DNA from: Acanthaster planci
Taxonomy: Eukaryota > Echinodermata > Asteroidea > Valvatida > Acanthasteridae
Reading direction: 5' to 3'
Length of the DNA: 64,000 nt
Assembly: GCF_001949145.1 (NCBI RefSeq)
Contig: NW_019091415.1
Location: 800,978 to 864,977, forward strand
Below, one piece after another: positions 1 to 13,000 of this stretch. The notes beneath the pieces were generated by a model, which was given only the letters and a program-made list of their open reading frames with translations, was not told where the DNA came from and made no database searches. A program made the translations under genes and the position numbers. Each line of letters starts with the position of its first letter. Position 1 is the first letter of the stretch.

Positions 1-1165
1 ACTACATGTAGATGAGCCAGTGATCTCTCTATACATGGTATAGTGTGGAATGAATTGAAATCAAATAATGTGAAATACAGTGTGTATACTGACCAGTGTC
101 AATTTACGTAATACCTTTTATTCACATGTTATCAGTTATTTTCTGTATAATTTTATATTCATGCATTGGCACCTGGCATTGTACCTCACTAAATATGTTT
201 TTAGTGGTTAGTCATGCCTCTCAGTACAAACTCTATGAAGTGCTTCATGTTAGGATTTATATGTTTGCTGACAGCCTGTAGTTTGGAAGTGTTCAAAGAA
301 GGGAATAGATGCGTGCTGGGCTGATCTTACCGGGAGAATGGACGCTCATGATATCTTGAGCCAGTGAGGGACAATGTCAGAGCCTCCATTCCCATGCTGG
401 TCTAAAATGAACAATCAGGACTGGCCCAACACATAGTTATTCCCATTCATGATATACTTTGTGTCAGAAGGTAGAAAACAGGTACAATTCTTGATTTCCG
501 ACAATTCTGTTGAACAATTTTACTTCATGTTTTTATCAAGCACCCCTCTACCCATGTTATGGTATGTGCCTCCCTTGAGTGGTCATAAGCAGGCTTCTTA
601 TATGGAGATTGGTGCATGTGTGACACACACTATGTGAGGTGGTGCACAGCCAACTAGTGCTTTATCAGCTATTTAAGACCAGTCACATGACAGGCACTTG
701 ACCAATAGTAATGGCTAAATTGCCATAGTTATAAAAATTACAAAAGTTCACGAGGCCAAAAAAAGAGTTCCGCTTCTGATCTGTAAGTCGGAAAGTTTGG
801 GGGGTCAGCTTTTTGTGCCAATTGAATGGCATGACTGGGGACGAAAGCTGCCAGAAATTGCCTCAAAAGGGATAACTAACTTGCCTTAATCTATGTCAAA
901 ATTTCTACAGTCAATGCCATTTGAGACGTATTTCATACATGCAGTACATAAAATCTAAACTCTTAAAAGTCAGGTTTTGATTAAAAGTTCATAAGCCTAA
1001 TGGTTGTTATGTTATATTATGGCTCATCCACACAGTGAGCAGAAATTGATATTTTGCACAATGAAAGAAAAATTCAAACTCTGGTTTTTCAGTAGGACTG
1101 TTAACACCGTACGCATACTGTTCCTTGCCATTCATATGTGCATAATTCCTTCATGTTTTGAATAG

Positions 1166-4100
1166 GAAGTTCAGAGAAGATTTCCTGATAGTCTGCCGCT
1201 TCTGGACCCAATTGAGGACATGGGCATCAAAGATGAAAATCTTAGGAAGGTTGTGGAGGTATTGGGAGACATAATGAAGCAATCGTTCCCCTTGTGACCC
1301 ATAATGAACCCTATCATACCTATATTGCCATAATGGAGGTTCACCTGAATGAACCCAATCTTTGGTTCCACAAGCAAAATGTGAAAAGTTACAGGAAAAA
1401 ATTGAGGACTTTGCAATCAGTACAGTTGTTTATGCCTCCCAACAACTATGTTGATCTGCATGCAGTTTCACTGTTCAAAAGCATGGTGTCTGGGACAAAT
1501 GTTATACCAAGAAGTGGTGAAATTTCCCACTTTTTTCACCTGGCTGGGGGACATCCAAGTTTGAAGACATTTTGGCCCATATTAATCCTGTCAAAATCAT
1601 AGCTTTTTTCTGGATGGAAAGGAAACCACACACACAGTTCCCAAGTACCAGATACAGGCACATGTGTACATTCATGGCTTTTGTAGCAATCTGATGTTGA
1701 TGTTTGGGGTACCCCAGTGGTTGCAGTCTTTACACACGTTTTGGTTTCCTTCCCAACTATGCAAAACACAATGATTACTAGTTGTCTTTTGTGATTTTTT
1801 TTTCTCTTTTCCAGAAAATTGAAGCATTTGAGGAGAGAATGTACAGCCATCCATTACACAAAAGCCCTGATGTACAGAAGCTATACAGCCAGTATGAACA
1901 GAAAGCAAAGGTATGAAATTGAAAATGTCTTTGTTTCTTTAATAACCTAGAAGGTCAAAGCTGGTGCCAGTGAAATCTTTGAAATGCAAATAGCCTTGCC
2001 CAAATCACTTCTGCTAAATGTAAAATAGGGTGTTATGACCATTACATAATTTCATACTTTATTTAATTGTAGAAAGCTCAAATAAATGGCTCTACTTATG
2101 CCTTTGTGTGCATCATTACCCTTTCTGCTGTAATGAGAAGTATCACAAAAGTGTTCCAGTTTCCTTTTATATTTGAAAGGGTACCATCAAAGTTTCCAAT
2201 AGCTTTGATTCCACCCAAGTTGTAATTAACTTGTAAAGATCATGCAGGAATTAGAATAAACCTTTTCACTGTTTTGTTTATTTCTGTACTATATATACAT
2301 TTGTAGTATTATTTAAAGCTATGGAAACACGTGTTTCGTATTATTGTGACTAGTCCATATACTTACCTTTGATAAATGGATCAATTGTTTAGGTTCATAC
2401 ACACATATACTATCACCTCATACATAAGGACCATAAATCACCAGACCCAACTGTATTGGATATTACAAAAACAATGTACCCTATTGGCCCTGCAAGATTT
2501 TTTTCCCACTGGGTAAAGAGGAGTTTTGTATCCACACATTAAACTCTTGCCAGTGCCCTCTGCATAGACAGCACTTTAATATGCAAGGCTTTCAGTGAAT
2601 TGAGTTTTGAGGGTGCATTAGAGCATTTCTTCAGGTGTTATGTAGCTCCCCTTGCTTTAATGTGGTAAATAGCGAACCATGTATTGAACACCAAACATTC
2701 TCCTGGTGGACAGATTGAAGTGGTTTAAAGGTTCAAGTTGACATACTTTTTATGCATCTGTTTTTTTTAGCTTGCATCAGAGGTCAAAGCTGCAAAGCGT
2801 GAGCTGAAACGAGCTAAGACAGTGATTCAGTTGGAGGAGTTGAAATGTAGGAAACGAGTCATTCGCAGACTAGGCTATGCCACTGTGGCTGATGTTATTG
2901 AGATGAAAGGACGAGTAGCATGTGAAATCAGCAGGTAAATTCAGAGATCTGCACTCAGTTTAGCTTCCTGAAGGAAGGACTCCTCCAACAGCTATTTTAT
3001 TCATTTCATAATTACTAATAATGGAGTTGCACACATCAGCATGTGAGGCACTCATGTGCATGCATGTGTAGCTCCAACCCTTCCATTTTAGTGTAAATTT
3101 CTCAGACTGTGCTTTTAGTTTTCAATTGTTTGGATCAGCATTAACACAGTGTGATTGCTGCAATGAAGATACTATGTTGCTTCCTGTTGCACAGTGCTTC
3201 AAAATTTCATTTCATTTTCTGCCCATAAATTCTCTATTTGCTAAATGAAGACTGTACGGTATGAGTACAAAATCGAAGGCATACTAAGACAAAGGCTCTC
3301 ATAAGGGCCCATTGGAAATAAAAGTATATTTATAACAGGTGAGGTCATTCACGCACACAAGTTTGCTCCATTTGAAAGATGTTGTTGACTTGTTTCTTGC
3401 ATTCTTTAAAATATGGACATCACATCATCAGTCATTTTTGAGAAGTAGAAGTGGGAACTATGTAAGAACTTCAAATTGATGAAAGATTATGCACATACGT
3501 TTGGGTCCTTTTGAGAGCATCATTGCTGACTAATAAAAAACATCTTGCATCTCAGGTTGCATTTAGGTGATACTTCCCAATTTGTTTTTTCAGTGCAGTT
3601 CCCAGAACATTGAATTGACCTCATTTATTACTTACGTATTTGGTTGACTACTCGGCATTGACATATCAGTTGAATTCTCCAGTAAAGATGGCAGACACTG
3701 AAAGATGATAGTTTTCTTTGTCCATTTTATGAAATTTTTTATTTTGAAATTGATAAAGACTGCCAAGAAGACTTTGACTCGCTCCTGTGTGTGTGCAGTC
3801 ATTAGCTGAGTGTGTTACCAATATTGAGCTGCAGCCAATACAAAAGACTAACAGAAGAGTCATCTACTGTCACATGCTGAGACAGTGCCTCTGGCTGGAT
3901 TGGATTGTCCCATATGTGAAGAGTGGTTCACCAAAAGGGAAGAGTGATGACTTAGAGGTTACTCAATCTTAATACTACATAGGTGACCACATGAATTCAC
4001 ATAACCTTTGGACAATACAAGGGAATAAATTCTTTGTATCAGACAGAGAGTTGTTCAAGTTTTATTCTTGTCTTGTTTGCTATTCACAGTGCTGATGAAC

Positions 4101-7100
4101 TACTCCTGACAGAGCTTATCTTTAATGGTGTCTTCAATAGCCTGAAACCAGAGCAGATTACTGCCCTTCTGAGCTGTTTTGTTTTTGAGGAGAAATCCAA
4201 GAATGTACCCAGATTATCTGAGCAGCTGTCAGGCCCTCTGAGGCAAATGCAGGTACAGGGAGAGTTGAGAAATCTTTGAAAATATGGCCTTCCTTAGATC
4301 AATTATTTCTTGGTTTTGCCTTCGCTTGGTAGTGCCATTGTAAATAGAAAACACCAATGCGCATTTGATGCAGTTTTGATTTTTAGCTGTTTTGGACATC
4401 AGCCCAAACAACTTTTTTTCCGTCAAAAATTTGTTTAGCTGTTTTGGGTATGATATTATTTCTTAATTCATCTACCAGTGACATCATGCAGCACTCAATT
4501 CAATCACCCTCTGTCTACAGGTTGAAAAATTCAAAATCCATTTTGAATAGATGTTTTGGGCAAAGTTTGCTAGAATCGCTTGAAAATTGGTAGATACAAT
4601 AACCTTTATGCTGCAATGTTTGTGCATAAATTCAGGTTGATGATGTCATCAGACTGGAAGTTGTAATGAAAAAATTTTAACTCATTAAAAGTTGCTAAAT
4701 ATCAATCCTGACAGCTATAGGCTGAAGTTGCCCATCAAAAACTACAGCAACTAACTGCATCCACTGTCCAAGGTGTTGGGCTTGTTGCATTGTTCTGTTT
4801 GCTGCTGCTGTTTGCTGCAAATGATAAAAACTGTCATCCTCTGGTAATGCTAGCAACATGACCCATGGTTATAAGAGCCATATCCTTTGTACCATGTGGC
4901 AGTTAATGTGTGTTAGCGTATAGTGTCATGCTCTTGCACATTCATCACAGTGAAAGGAATTCACTGTGGTAGTGGTCCCACAGACTGGAATTTGATTGCG
5001 GCCTGTTGCATGGTGGTAAAAGCACCATATTTTAAGTGCATGTCTGATCGGGCCGTGCATGTACTGTGTTTTATATTTTGAACTGCGGACATAACAGCTT
5101 TTGATTCCCAGCCATTCCAACTTATTTTTTTTATCAAACCAAAAGAGTGAGGTTAGCGCAACCTCACTCACTACTCATTCTCTTCTTATTTTTAATGCTT
5201 ATCCTTTTGTTTTGATGGTGGGGAGAATCCTCTACAAAACCTATGGCCCAGTGTGCCATACCCAGCGATGCAGTGCCACGATAGTAGCATTTCAGGGTTA
5301 CGTACGTGCAACAAACAAGCCCTGATTGGCTGAAGCTCACCTTGATGGGAACTTCACATGAAGTTGCTCAGCTGACATGGATTCTTTTATTTTATACAGT
5401 GGGATGGGCTTTGATTTTCACAGATGTCACTGGGCCATAGTAAATTAAATAACTGACTAATTGGAACTCTTGTGACAACCATTTAGATGAGATTGGAGCA
5501 TTGTTGAGTATAAGGGTTAAAGATAAGTCCTTCATGTTTTATGTTTGCCAGGACTCAGCCCGTAGAATAGCCAAAGTGAGCGCTGAGGCTAAACTAGCTG
5601 TGGAAGAAGAAGATTATGTGGAATCCTTCAAGCCACAGATGATGGATGTAGTGTTTGCTTGGGCCAATGGATCCAACTTTGCTGAAATCTGCAAGATGAC
5701 TGATGTATTTGAGGGTAAATATACAGTTGTAACTTGGAAGCAAAAGTTCAAAGCTCTCATCACAATTTTGTTTTAGTTTGACATGCTGAAACAGTAACAT
5801 GTCTGTTGGGGTGGTAAAATGTACTTGTACAAGCTCCTATAAAATACCGACTAGGTGCTGCTATAGATTACAAATCGATAGGCTAATACCTTCCAAAGAT
5901 AGCTTTTGTGTAATCATCGTGTAAGTTCAAACAGCTAACTGATCAAAATTGATTGCTCAAAGCTATTCTGAATTTTATAAGAGCTAGTTAGATGAGTGCT
6001 TCACAGTTATTCATGTTGGTAATAGTGTCAAGAATCTATCAGAAATGTCCTTCAACTGTACTGTTTTAGACAATGTTTCAGGTTTTGGTAAACTTGGCTT
6101 GATATTCCACATATCTGTCCACTCCATTAGCAGGTACCCCCCTTATTGGCAGAGAAGAGATGGGCTATAAAGGGCGGTCCATACTTCAGGCAAATACGAA
6201 AGTGAAGCGAATCTGATGTCACAAAAAGTTGCAGTGAAGTTTTGCCCAAGTTGAAATGTGTTCAACTTGTACAAATGTGTTACGTCAAAAATGCGTGTTC
6301 TTGTTCACTTTTGCACAAAGCATGATCTGACCTGAAGGTTATTTTTAGTTGGTGCCTGGTGCTCATGCGAAGATTTTTTTTAACCCTTTCTGCCCTAAGG
6401 GGATGCTTTTTCCAGTCAAACTATGCCACCTCTTGTTCATTCATGGAATTCCCAGTAGAAATAGCACTCCCCATGCATGTATTGAAGGGACTTTGGAAGT
6501 TCAAAAATTTACAGAGGCAACAATTTTCGGGAGAAGTGAGGATGAAACTGAGGTTCCTTCTTAAAATTATGTTTTTAAGACAAATGGCATGTAGGTGTGC
6601 CTAAAAATACAGAACAAATCTCTCAAACTTAGATAAAATTGTAAAATTAATGTCAGTCTTTTGGCTTTTGTTATTTTATTTAGTATTTGTTTAACACCTG
6701 ATAGAAATGTCAATCATTATAACAGCAGAAATTCTGTGTGATCTGAAATTACTAAAATAATTACAACTTTTGTTGTTTTAAATTTATAATTTTTGTTTGC
6801 AAATGCATAAATCAATAATTAATTTAATGGCTACATTGATTTCATCCAGTCATTTTCACCCTTGTCTAGTAGGCAAATGTTTTTCTTCTTCCATGCATTG
6901 ACAGGCAGTATCATCCGTTGTATGAGAAGGCTAGAAGAGCTACTGAGAGAGATGTGTCATGCTGCTAAGGCTATTGGAAACACAGAACTGGAAAACAAGT
7001 TTGCTAGTGGTGAGTGTGCAGGATTAGTTACGGCCTGCAAGGAGAAACAGAAAACAAACTGGCCAGGAAGTTAAAAATGTGCAACTGTAGTAATACAAGT

Positions 7101-7252
7101 ACCCTCCCAACTGTATTGTTGTGAAATGGAAGTAATCTTATTGGCTGTTTCTAGTTATGTAATGAGGTTGATACATGACAATTGTCTGTCTTGTTTCAGG
7201 TATTGCCAAGATCAAAAGAGACATTGTGTTTGCTGCTAGTCTCTACTTGTAA
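1166..7252 (+). CDS. MTREX: MTR4 / exosome RNA helicase, C-terminal seven exons (5' partial)
   Basis: Seven exons join in frame: 1166-1258, 1815-1910, 2771-2934, 4090-4252, 5552-5714, 6905-7009 and 7200-7252 (TAA stop). All have AG acceptors and GT donors with matching phases. They encode 278 residues matching the C-terminus of MTR4 (SKIV2L2), the DExH-box RNA helicase that feeds substrates to the nuclear exosome in the TRAMP, NEXT and PAXT complexes. Visible landmarks are [15 protein letters not shown], the coiled stretch [86 protein letters not shown] and the final [14 protein letters not shown]. This is the helical-bundle DSHCT region that follows the ratchet helices. The helicase core and arch exons lie beyond the left edge. 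A possible poly(A) signal AATAAA lies at 8002-8007, about 750 bases after the stop. Confidence 0.96.
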
Positions 7253-9690
7253 AAAAGAATCACCTATATCTACACCAAGTCGGTCCTTTGACCCTTGACC
7301 TCTCAACTTGATGCCTGACTTCACAGCTCTACTGGCTGACTTGAATTTGTTACATTGTTTGGTGTTTCCTGCTCTCTTTCACACTTTTCAGCATTCATGG
7401 CGTGTGGATTGATGAAAATGGTCTTGAGAGGATAAAATCTGCAAGTTGTTGAATAGTGTTTTTGATACTTTTATTTCATTTGTATAGAAATGTTTTCCAT
7501 GCAGTCCTGCATGCAAATGATATGATGTAAACATGGTAAATCAGATCAACTCCATTGCCCACATGTCATCTTGCACTTAATACAAGATTCTGCTTTTAAC
7601 AAGAAAATATTTAGGTCCCAATCCTGTGTTTTTCATTGTTCTCATTCCTGGTAATACAAGGTTTTTATTATAACAAGGTATTCTGCCAAGTCAGAGGTAC
7701 CTCTAATTTACGAGGTTCAACTGTATTAGTGTTTAAACATCCGTTTTTCTGTCATTTTTAAGTTGCATTGCTTACGTTTTTACGATTCAGTGGTCTCAGA
7801 ATGTCATGTTTGTATTTCTGTGAACTAGTTTCAATTCTGGAGCCAAACGTATTTCACTTTTTAATTGTTTTGTGAGGCAGAATTGAGAGAAACCAAATTT
7901 TTGACTGCTTTTGATGTCAAATCAACATTCCCTTTTTTATATTTATAATTGCACCCCTGAAGCTATTCACACTTTGCTGATTTTCAAGGAAACAACTTTC
8001 AAATAAATGACCAGTTTTCAGCCCCCCCCCAAAAGTCTGGTTTGTCCTCTTAAGATTCTGTTGCTTTATATAAATGGAAGTCACAAGTGTTAAGTAGGAA
8101 ATGCTTGATGAATTTCTTAATGACCTGATGAGTGTATTTGGTAACTTGGCTGATAACTTAAATAGCAAGGCTTTAGTATGTATTACAGCCCATCAATGTC
8201 GGTGAGTTCAATAACCAGCTTATCAGAAATTCATTTTCAAGACTGTTCCCATCTGCAAGATGAAGGCTTGTTTATTATTTTTTTTTAAAGGAAGTATTAA
8301 GAAACTGACAGTTCAATCACCAAACTTACCAAGCATAGACAAAAGCAAAGCTCATCGACAAATTGCAAAAAAGCTGATATCGAAAAACGTGCAACTATAA
8401 AAACCACTCCGGTGACGAAACTACACGGGGCTTTTAAAATTAGAGTCTGAATTTTTGTGGAATTATGATTTCAAAAATCCATGTTAACAATAATAAGGCA
8501 GTGGAGGTGAATCTGCTGAGAACAGCCTTTTGTAGGAAATACTACATCTTTAGGTCCCCAAACTTAGAGTAAATCCAAATATTTTCTAATGTTAAGTCTT
8601 TGCAATAGTTCATTTTCAGGGTGAAAAGTGATTTTACCAATAAACTACACGTTTTGCATGTAAAATTTGAGTCTTAATCTTAGTATCAAACTTTGCATTG
8701 AAAAGTTTTGGTCTTGAAGCAAAAAGGGAAGGACATAAGATTACATTAGTAATGCCTAAAAATGTAGAGCCTAGCTTAAAACCTCTTGTTGTGAATGCAT
8801 GAATTCATACTTGGCAAATACCCAAATCTGCTTTACAAACAAAGATTATCTTTTGGTAGTCCTGAAAATGTGCTGGACAACAGTCTTCTTCAGATTTAAG
8901 TGTTTGAAAATCCCCCGTTCTTTTAAATGAAAGTATCCACATGTGAACTACAGTGTTTTGCTCAAACAAAGCGGATCCTATAGCAAAAATCTAGAAATTT
9001 TCTGTGCACAAATCAGTGCAACATTGAGATTCAGTGCCTTGGATGACATCATAGTTCTGCACATGAATATGCAATAGCATAAAAACCAAATAAGGCATCA
9101 GAATATGGGTTAAAATTGCAAAACAAACATTTAAAATGAGTTAACTGAAATGGGTTAATTGAGTCCCAAAGATGCAATTTCAAGGGTTTTTAGTAAAATT
9201 TATAAAATATTTCTATTTCCTGGTAACTTTAAGTTAAGTCTCTACTTGTAACAGATGATGTTATGGTAGCGCGCAAGACTTTAGACTTGAAATCAAGTCG
9301 TTGGTTGTGTTTGTCGTACGTACGCGGCGTCATTTTACGATAAGTGTGCTGTGATTGCGATGCGCGATCACGTAGCATGAAACCTGTATGGTGTAGGGTT
9401 GGCCAATTTTTGTTTTGGTTTTGTGCTCTGTCATGCATGATATATAATTCTCACTGGAAGATCTTTTGAGCAATCAATATCTTGAAATGTCAGCATTTCA
9501 AATCCACTTTTAATGCTTTAAAAAAGATAAGTTAATTATTGTAAGATCTGATGCAATAATTAAATTTTCCAAAAATGACATATCTTAAACTGCACATTAT
9601 GAAGGTGATGTTTTGTAAACTCCTAACAGGAAAAGTGTCTCACGGAAGCATTAAACATAAAATAAAGAACCCAGATTAGCGTGCAGCGGC
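7253..9690. other. MTR4 3' flank, no gene seen
   Basis: This is AT-rich sequence after the MTR4 stop, and its first part is probably 3' UTR. Long homopolymers and short poly-T runs are present, but no conserved exon was recognised on either strand. The small ORFs here have no family resemblance. Confidence 0.5.
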
Positions 9691-9887
9691 ACATATGAAG
9701 CAAACTATGGGCCAGAGAGAACCCCGCCCGCCTTTGTGTCGATTATTTTTATACTGGTATCTCAGGAATTCTTTCAGACATCAAGGGGGATGTGTTAAGT
9801 TACAGTAGGCTGGAGTGTGTACAGGGATTGTAATGGTGGGGGTTACCCCTCTGTCCCACTTCGTGCCTGGTGTACAGCAGTACTGTG

Positions 9888-10152
9888 TGGCTCATCGCTT
9901 CGGCTGTGGAGCGCTTTTGTCCCCGGTGGTAATCTGCTCGCACTGAATGCCCCAAACCGTGGGATACTGTTTCAAAAAATGCTGAATTGTCTCCACTGTT
10001 GACAGTGAAAAGAATGCTTGTAATGCCTAGCAGCCTAGTCTTTTGTTACGAGTACGGTCTTTTGTTACAAAGCCCAGTTCCCTTTGTCCAATTCTGGAGA
10101 CGCCGGACGAGCGTATTAAGAACACGTGTCCGGTACCGGAAACAAGTGGTTT
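9888..10152 (+). mobile_element. Decayed copy of the 47.5-kb piggyBac-like repeat
   Basis: The sequence from GTGTGGCTCATCGCTTCGG to about the AAGTGGTTTTA end aligns, with many substitutions and small indels, to the reverse complement of 47,481-47,762. Shared blocks include GGTAATCTGCTCGCACTGAA versus GGTAATCCGCTCGCTCTAAA, and AGTACGGTCTTTTGTTAC. The family's left terminal repeat was not found, so this is a truncated or diverged copy. A further short match (GATTAGCGTGCAGC, about 9,674) lies upstream, with about 200 bp of unrelated sequence between. Confidence 0.7.
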
Positions 10153-10429
10153 TAGTTTTTGTGCACAAAACAGCCACGATGTTATAAAGCTTTGCCTTAG
10201 ATGACATCACAAACTTAATGACATGCGTAAGCTTTAAATCTTTTAAGTTCAAAATAGTATGGGGATATGTTTCAGTAAAACTTTTATTTACTTGAGGAAA
10301 CCACCAAAAATGAGTGGTCATAGTGAACACAATCTTGCTTTGCCTCAACTATGAAAACATTCAACGAAAGAAGCTTGTGAATATTTCAATATTTGGTTAA
10401 GTGATGGCTCTATCCCATTCCATTTAAAG

Positions 10430-10640
10430 ACGCTCTCTCTTAGATTGATTTTTGGGAATAATATAATAATAATAATAACTAAAGCACATATAAGGCGCAC
10501 TTAATCTGTGGAAACATTCAAAGGCGGCGGTCTAACGTGGAATACGAAAACTCAGTTTTGTTTACGATGAAAAAGGGCTAATGTCATGAAAGAAATGTTT
10601 TGAGACGCTGCTGAAACTGTTTAATGTCATTTACGTCAAG
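10430..10640 (-). mobile_element. LINE 3' end fragment with (TTA)n tail
   Basis: Read on the minus strand, this runs from a GALWNALT-like stretch through FQQRLKTFL, resembling the extreme C-terminus of CR1/L2-type reverse transcriptases. It then continues through a short 3' UTR with GTGCGCCTTATATGTGC into a (TTA)n tail (10,461-10,482 on the plus strand as ATAATAATAATAA). Such microsatellite tails are typical of these non-LTR elements. It borders the Penelope-like fragment and may be a separate insertion from the LINE at 11.35-12.2 kb. Confidence 0.6.
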
Positions 10641-10644
10641 GCAT

Positions 10645-11335
10645 TCCACAAAGCCCCTCTTAAGATCCGCAGCACGTTGACATCCACAGGACTTGGACCG
10701 ACAAGATCCGCACCACCGACCAGGGGTATACAAGAGGCTGCCAATGCGGTAAAGTGTGTATTGGTGTGACTGGTAGGGAACCCCCCACCAGACTCAAAGA
10801 ACACCAAGCCAATAGCAGGAAGGGAGAGTATGAGAAGTCAGCGATAGTCAAGCATTTACACTCTGAAGACCACCGCATCAACTGGGACCAAGCCCACCTC
10901 ATCACGTAGGGGGCCTTCCAGCATCGAGCACTGGTACGCAAGACGCATCAGAAAAGCCTTTGAGATTCTCAAGCACGACACCGTTCCCCAAGACATCGGC
11001 TTTTCCATCAGTGACATCTGGCAACCCCTGCTCACCTCCCAGTCCAATGGGTCGTCTCTACCCTAGGACACCCCCACCCCGCTAATGGGGTCTCCTATAA
11101 CCCCGGCCACCTCACCCCGCCCAACCTATGCCCACCTGACACGCCTCACTGACCTGCTGGACCCCGTCCCGCATGAGCGCCCAGCTGAACCCGCCATAAG
11201 CCACTAGCATCCTCGTCACACCCCACTGCATCCAGATATTTATGTAAGCGGCTCTGACGACGGAATGAGCACGTAGTCCGAAACGCTGAGTATACTCCCA
11301 GTTCTTCAGAACCTCACACATTCATAAGAGATATA
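10645..11335 (+). mobile_element. Penelope-like element fragment with GIY-YIG endonuclease, frameshifted
   Basis: Plus-strand translation shows a GIY-YIG-type nuclease core: GVYKRL, then in the next frame CGKVCIGVTGREPPTRLKEH, then KSAIVKHLHSEDHRINWDQA. After a stop at about 10,907 the frame shifts and continues as WYARRIRKAFEILKHDT, PQDIGFSISDIWQPLL. This is the usual C-terminal layout of Penelope-like retroelements, in which the nuclease follows the reverse transcriptase. A stop and at least two frame changes break it. No reverse transcriptase portion was found. The tail ends with a SDDGMSTSSETLSIL-like stretch near 11,256-11,300, also common at the end of these ORFs. It is inserted among LINE fragments. 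Confidence 0.72.
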
Positions 11336-11344
11336 TTCCTTCGC

Positions 11345-12215
11345 ATGGTGCTGCCGCAAGCCTTTCCACCTGAAACTCCGTCATGTTCTTGATTCAAATG
11401 ATCAGAGGGCAAGTTTCATAAACGAGGTGCAATGCCAAAAAAAACTCGGTCTCCATAACTGGCCAGCCAAGTCCAGGGAACAGCAATTGCTTGCTTGTTG
11501 ACCTCAGACATGACAGAGCGGGGTTGCAGCATGCTTGTTAAATAAAGATGGCCAGGGCTGTGGAATGTCTTGAATGTGAGGAGGATCTTAAGAACTGAAT
11601 TCTATATTTGATCGGTAACCAATGTAGCTTGTTGAGGATGGGAGTTATGTGATCAGTTCTTTTGGAGCTTGTTGACGACGTACGGCAGCATTCTGTACAA
11701 GTTGCAGATGATGAATCGTACTGTGTGGAAGACCAGCGAGCAGGATGCTGCAAAAGTTGAGTTTGGTTGTAACAAAGGCATGAATGAGTTGCTCTGCTGC
11801 GTTCTGAGAAAGTGTCTGATATTTGTTATTCTTCTTAGATGCATGTATGATGTCTGACAAACCTTGGACACGTGTTTTTCAAAGTTTAGGAACCGGTCAA
11901 ACATCACACCGAGATTGCGGGCATCCGTACTGGGTACTAGAACATCGCCACTTATTGGTAGGTCGTGGATTTGGATTTTGTGTTGAAGTCGTAGCGAAGA
12001 AATTATCATGAACTTTGTCTTGTGTGAGTTAAACCTCAAAAAAAATTCTGGCATCCATTTCTGGGTGTCATGCAAGGATATGATGTGAGAATGGCGCATC
12101 TTAGTATCATCATCTTCAAGGTTGGGTCTGAATGAAGTGTACAGCTGGGTCATCTGCATAAAAATGTGACTGGACATTGTGTTGCCGATCAATTTCACCA
12201 TGGCAACATGTCTTA
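11345..12215 (-). mobile_element. LINE reverse transcriptase C-terminal half, decayed
   Basis: The minus-strand reading starts in the RT palm: HFYADD at about 12,165-12,150. It then continues in another frame through TQLYTSFRP, LPISGDVLVPSTDARNLGVM, FDRFLNFEKHVSKVCQTSY and HLRRITNIRHFL. Further frame changes lead to ITPILNKLHWLPIKYRIQF and a YGDRVFF-type end. The order and wording match CR1/L2/Jockey-type non-LTR retrotransposons. A two-base loss right after the catalytic YADD puts the downstream half out of frame, so the copy is dead. The 182-codon ORF here is the best surviving piece, not a host gene. Confidence 0.85.
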
Positions 12216-12218
12216 ATT

Positions 12219-13000
12219 GTCATGACGTCGACGAAGCGTGGTCTATTTGGCATTCCCTATTTATGAGCATTATCAAGTTCCACGCACCGATCAAAACTAA
12301 ACGTATTCGGGGTGCCTCCTTTCACTAGCTCGATGGGGAAATTCTTCGACTTATGAGGCAACGTGATCGCTTGCACAAAATCGCACAGGGTCACAAATGC
12401 GTTGGAATTCTTGCAAAATACTGCGTAACACGGTGACTAAGAAAATATGTCAAAAGAAAAGAGAATACTTCACATCAGCCATAGAAGAAAACAAAAGCAA
12501 TTCATTTATGTTATGGATAAAAGCTAAAGGAGGTTCTCCTGAAGAATCAGAAAAGTGTTCCAAACTCCATCCTTTGTCCAAATGGATAAGACATCCTATT
12601 GACATTGCTGATATATTTAATGAACACTTTTCTACAATTGGAAAACGCAAACGTGGTAACGGTCCCTTGTACGAGCCTGAAAAAGACGATAATGCTGATG
12701 CTCCTATCAATGATTCCCTCGACGATGAATGCGTGATACCTCACATTACAGAAGAATTTGTTCGAAAGCAAATATCATCTATGTCAGAAGGGAAATCAAC
12801 AGGTCCAGATAGGATAAGTGTTAAAATGATCAAAATGGCTTCCCAATGTATTACCAAATGTCCAACTCACATCTTTAACCTCTTTGGGAGCCTATCGCAA
12901 AGACTGGAAACATGCTCTGGTGACACCAATTCACAAGAGAGGAGACAACTGTAGTATAAGCAATTATCGTCCTATCTCTATACTGCCAATTGTCTCTAAG
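12219..13000 (+). mobile_element. LINE fragment: linker plus RT fingers, truncated
   Basis: The plus strand reads DVDEAWSIWHSLFMSIIKFH, APIKTKRIRG, then after a frameshift the ORF 12,397-12,954 with KKICQKKREYFTSAIEE, GKSTGPDRISVKMIK and a further frame giving DWKHALVTPIHKRGD then NYRPISILPIVSKI. This is the pre-RT linker and the first RT blocks of a CR1/L2/Jockey-type LINE. The catalytic palm is missing because the sequence breaks into an (ATTT)n tract at 13,001. It lies head-to-head with the LINE fragment on its left, sharing a junction near 12,215. Confidence 0.85.

Noticed and set aside
9255-9315. tRNA-like stretch with a GGTAGCGCGC A-box-like word
   Set aside because: The T arm and B box are degenerate and no acceptor stem closes. 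At most it is an old tRNA-derived fragment.
10660-11321. Minus-strand ORFs of 63-93 codons
   Set aside because: They are antisense shadows of the GIY-YIG fragment, which reads sensibly on the plus strand.
11653-12201. Host gene with a 182-codon ORF
   Set aside because: Its wording matches the C-terminal half of LINE reverse transcriptase; it is a repeat remnant.
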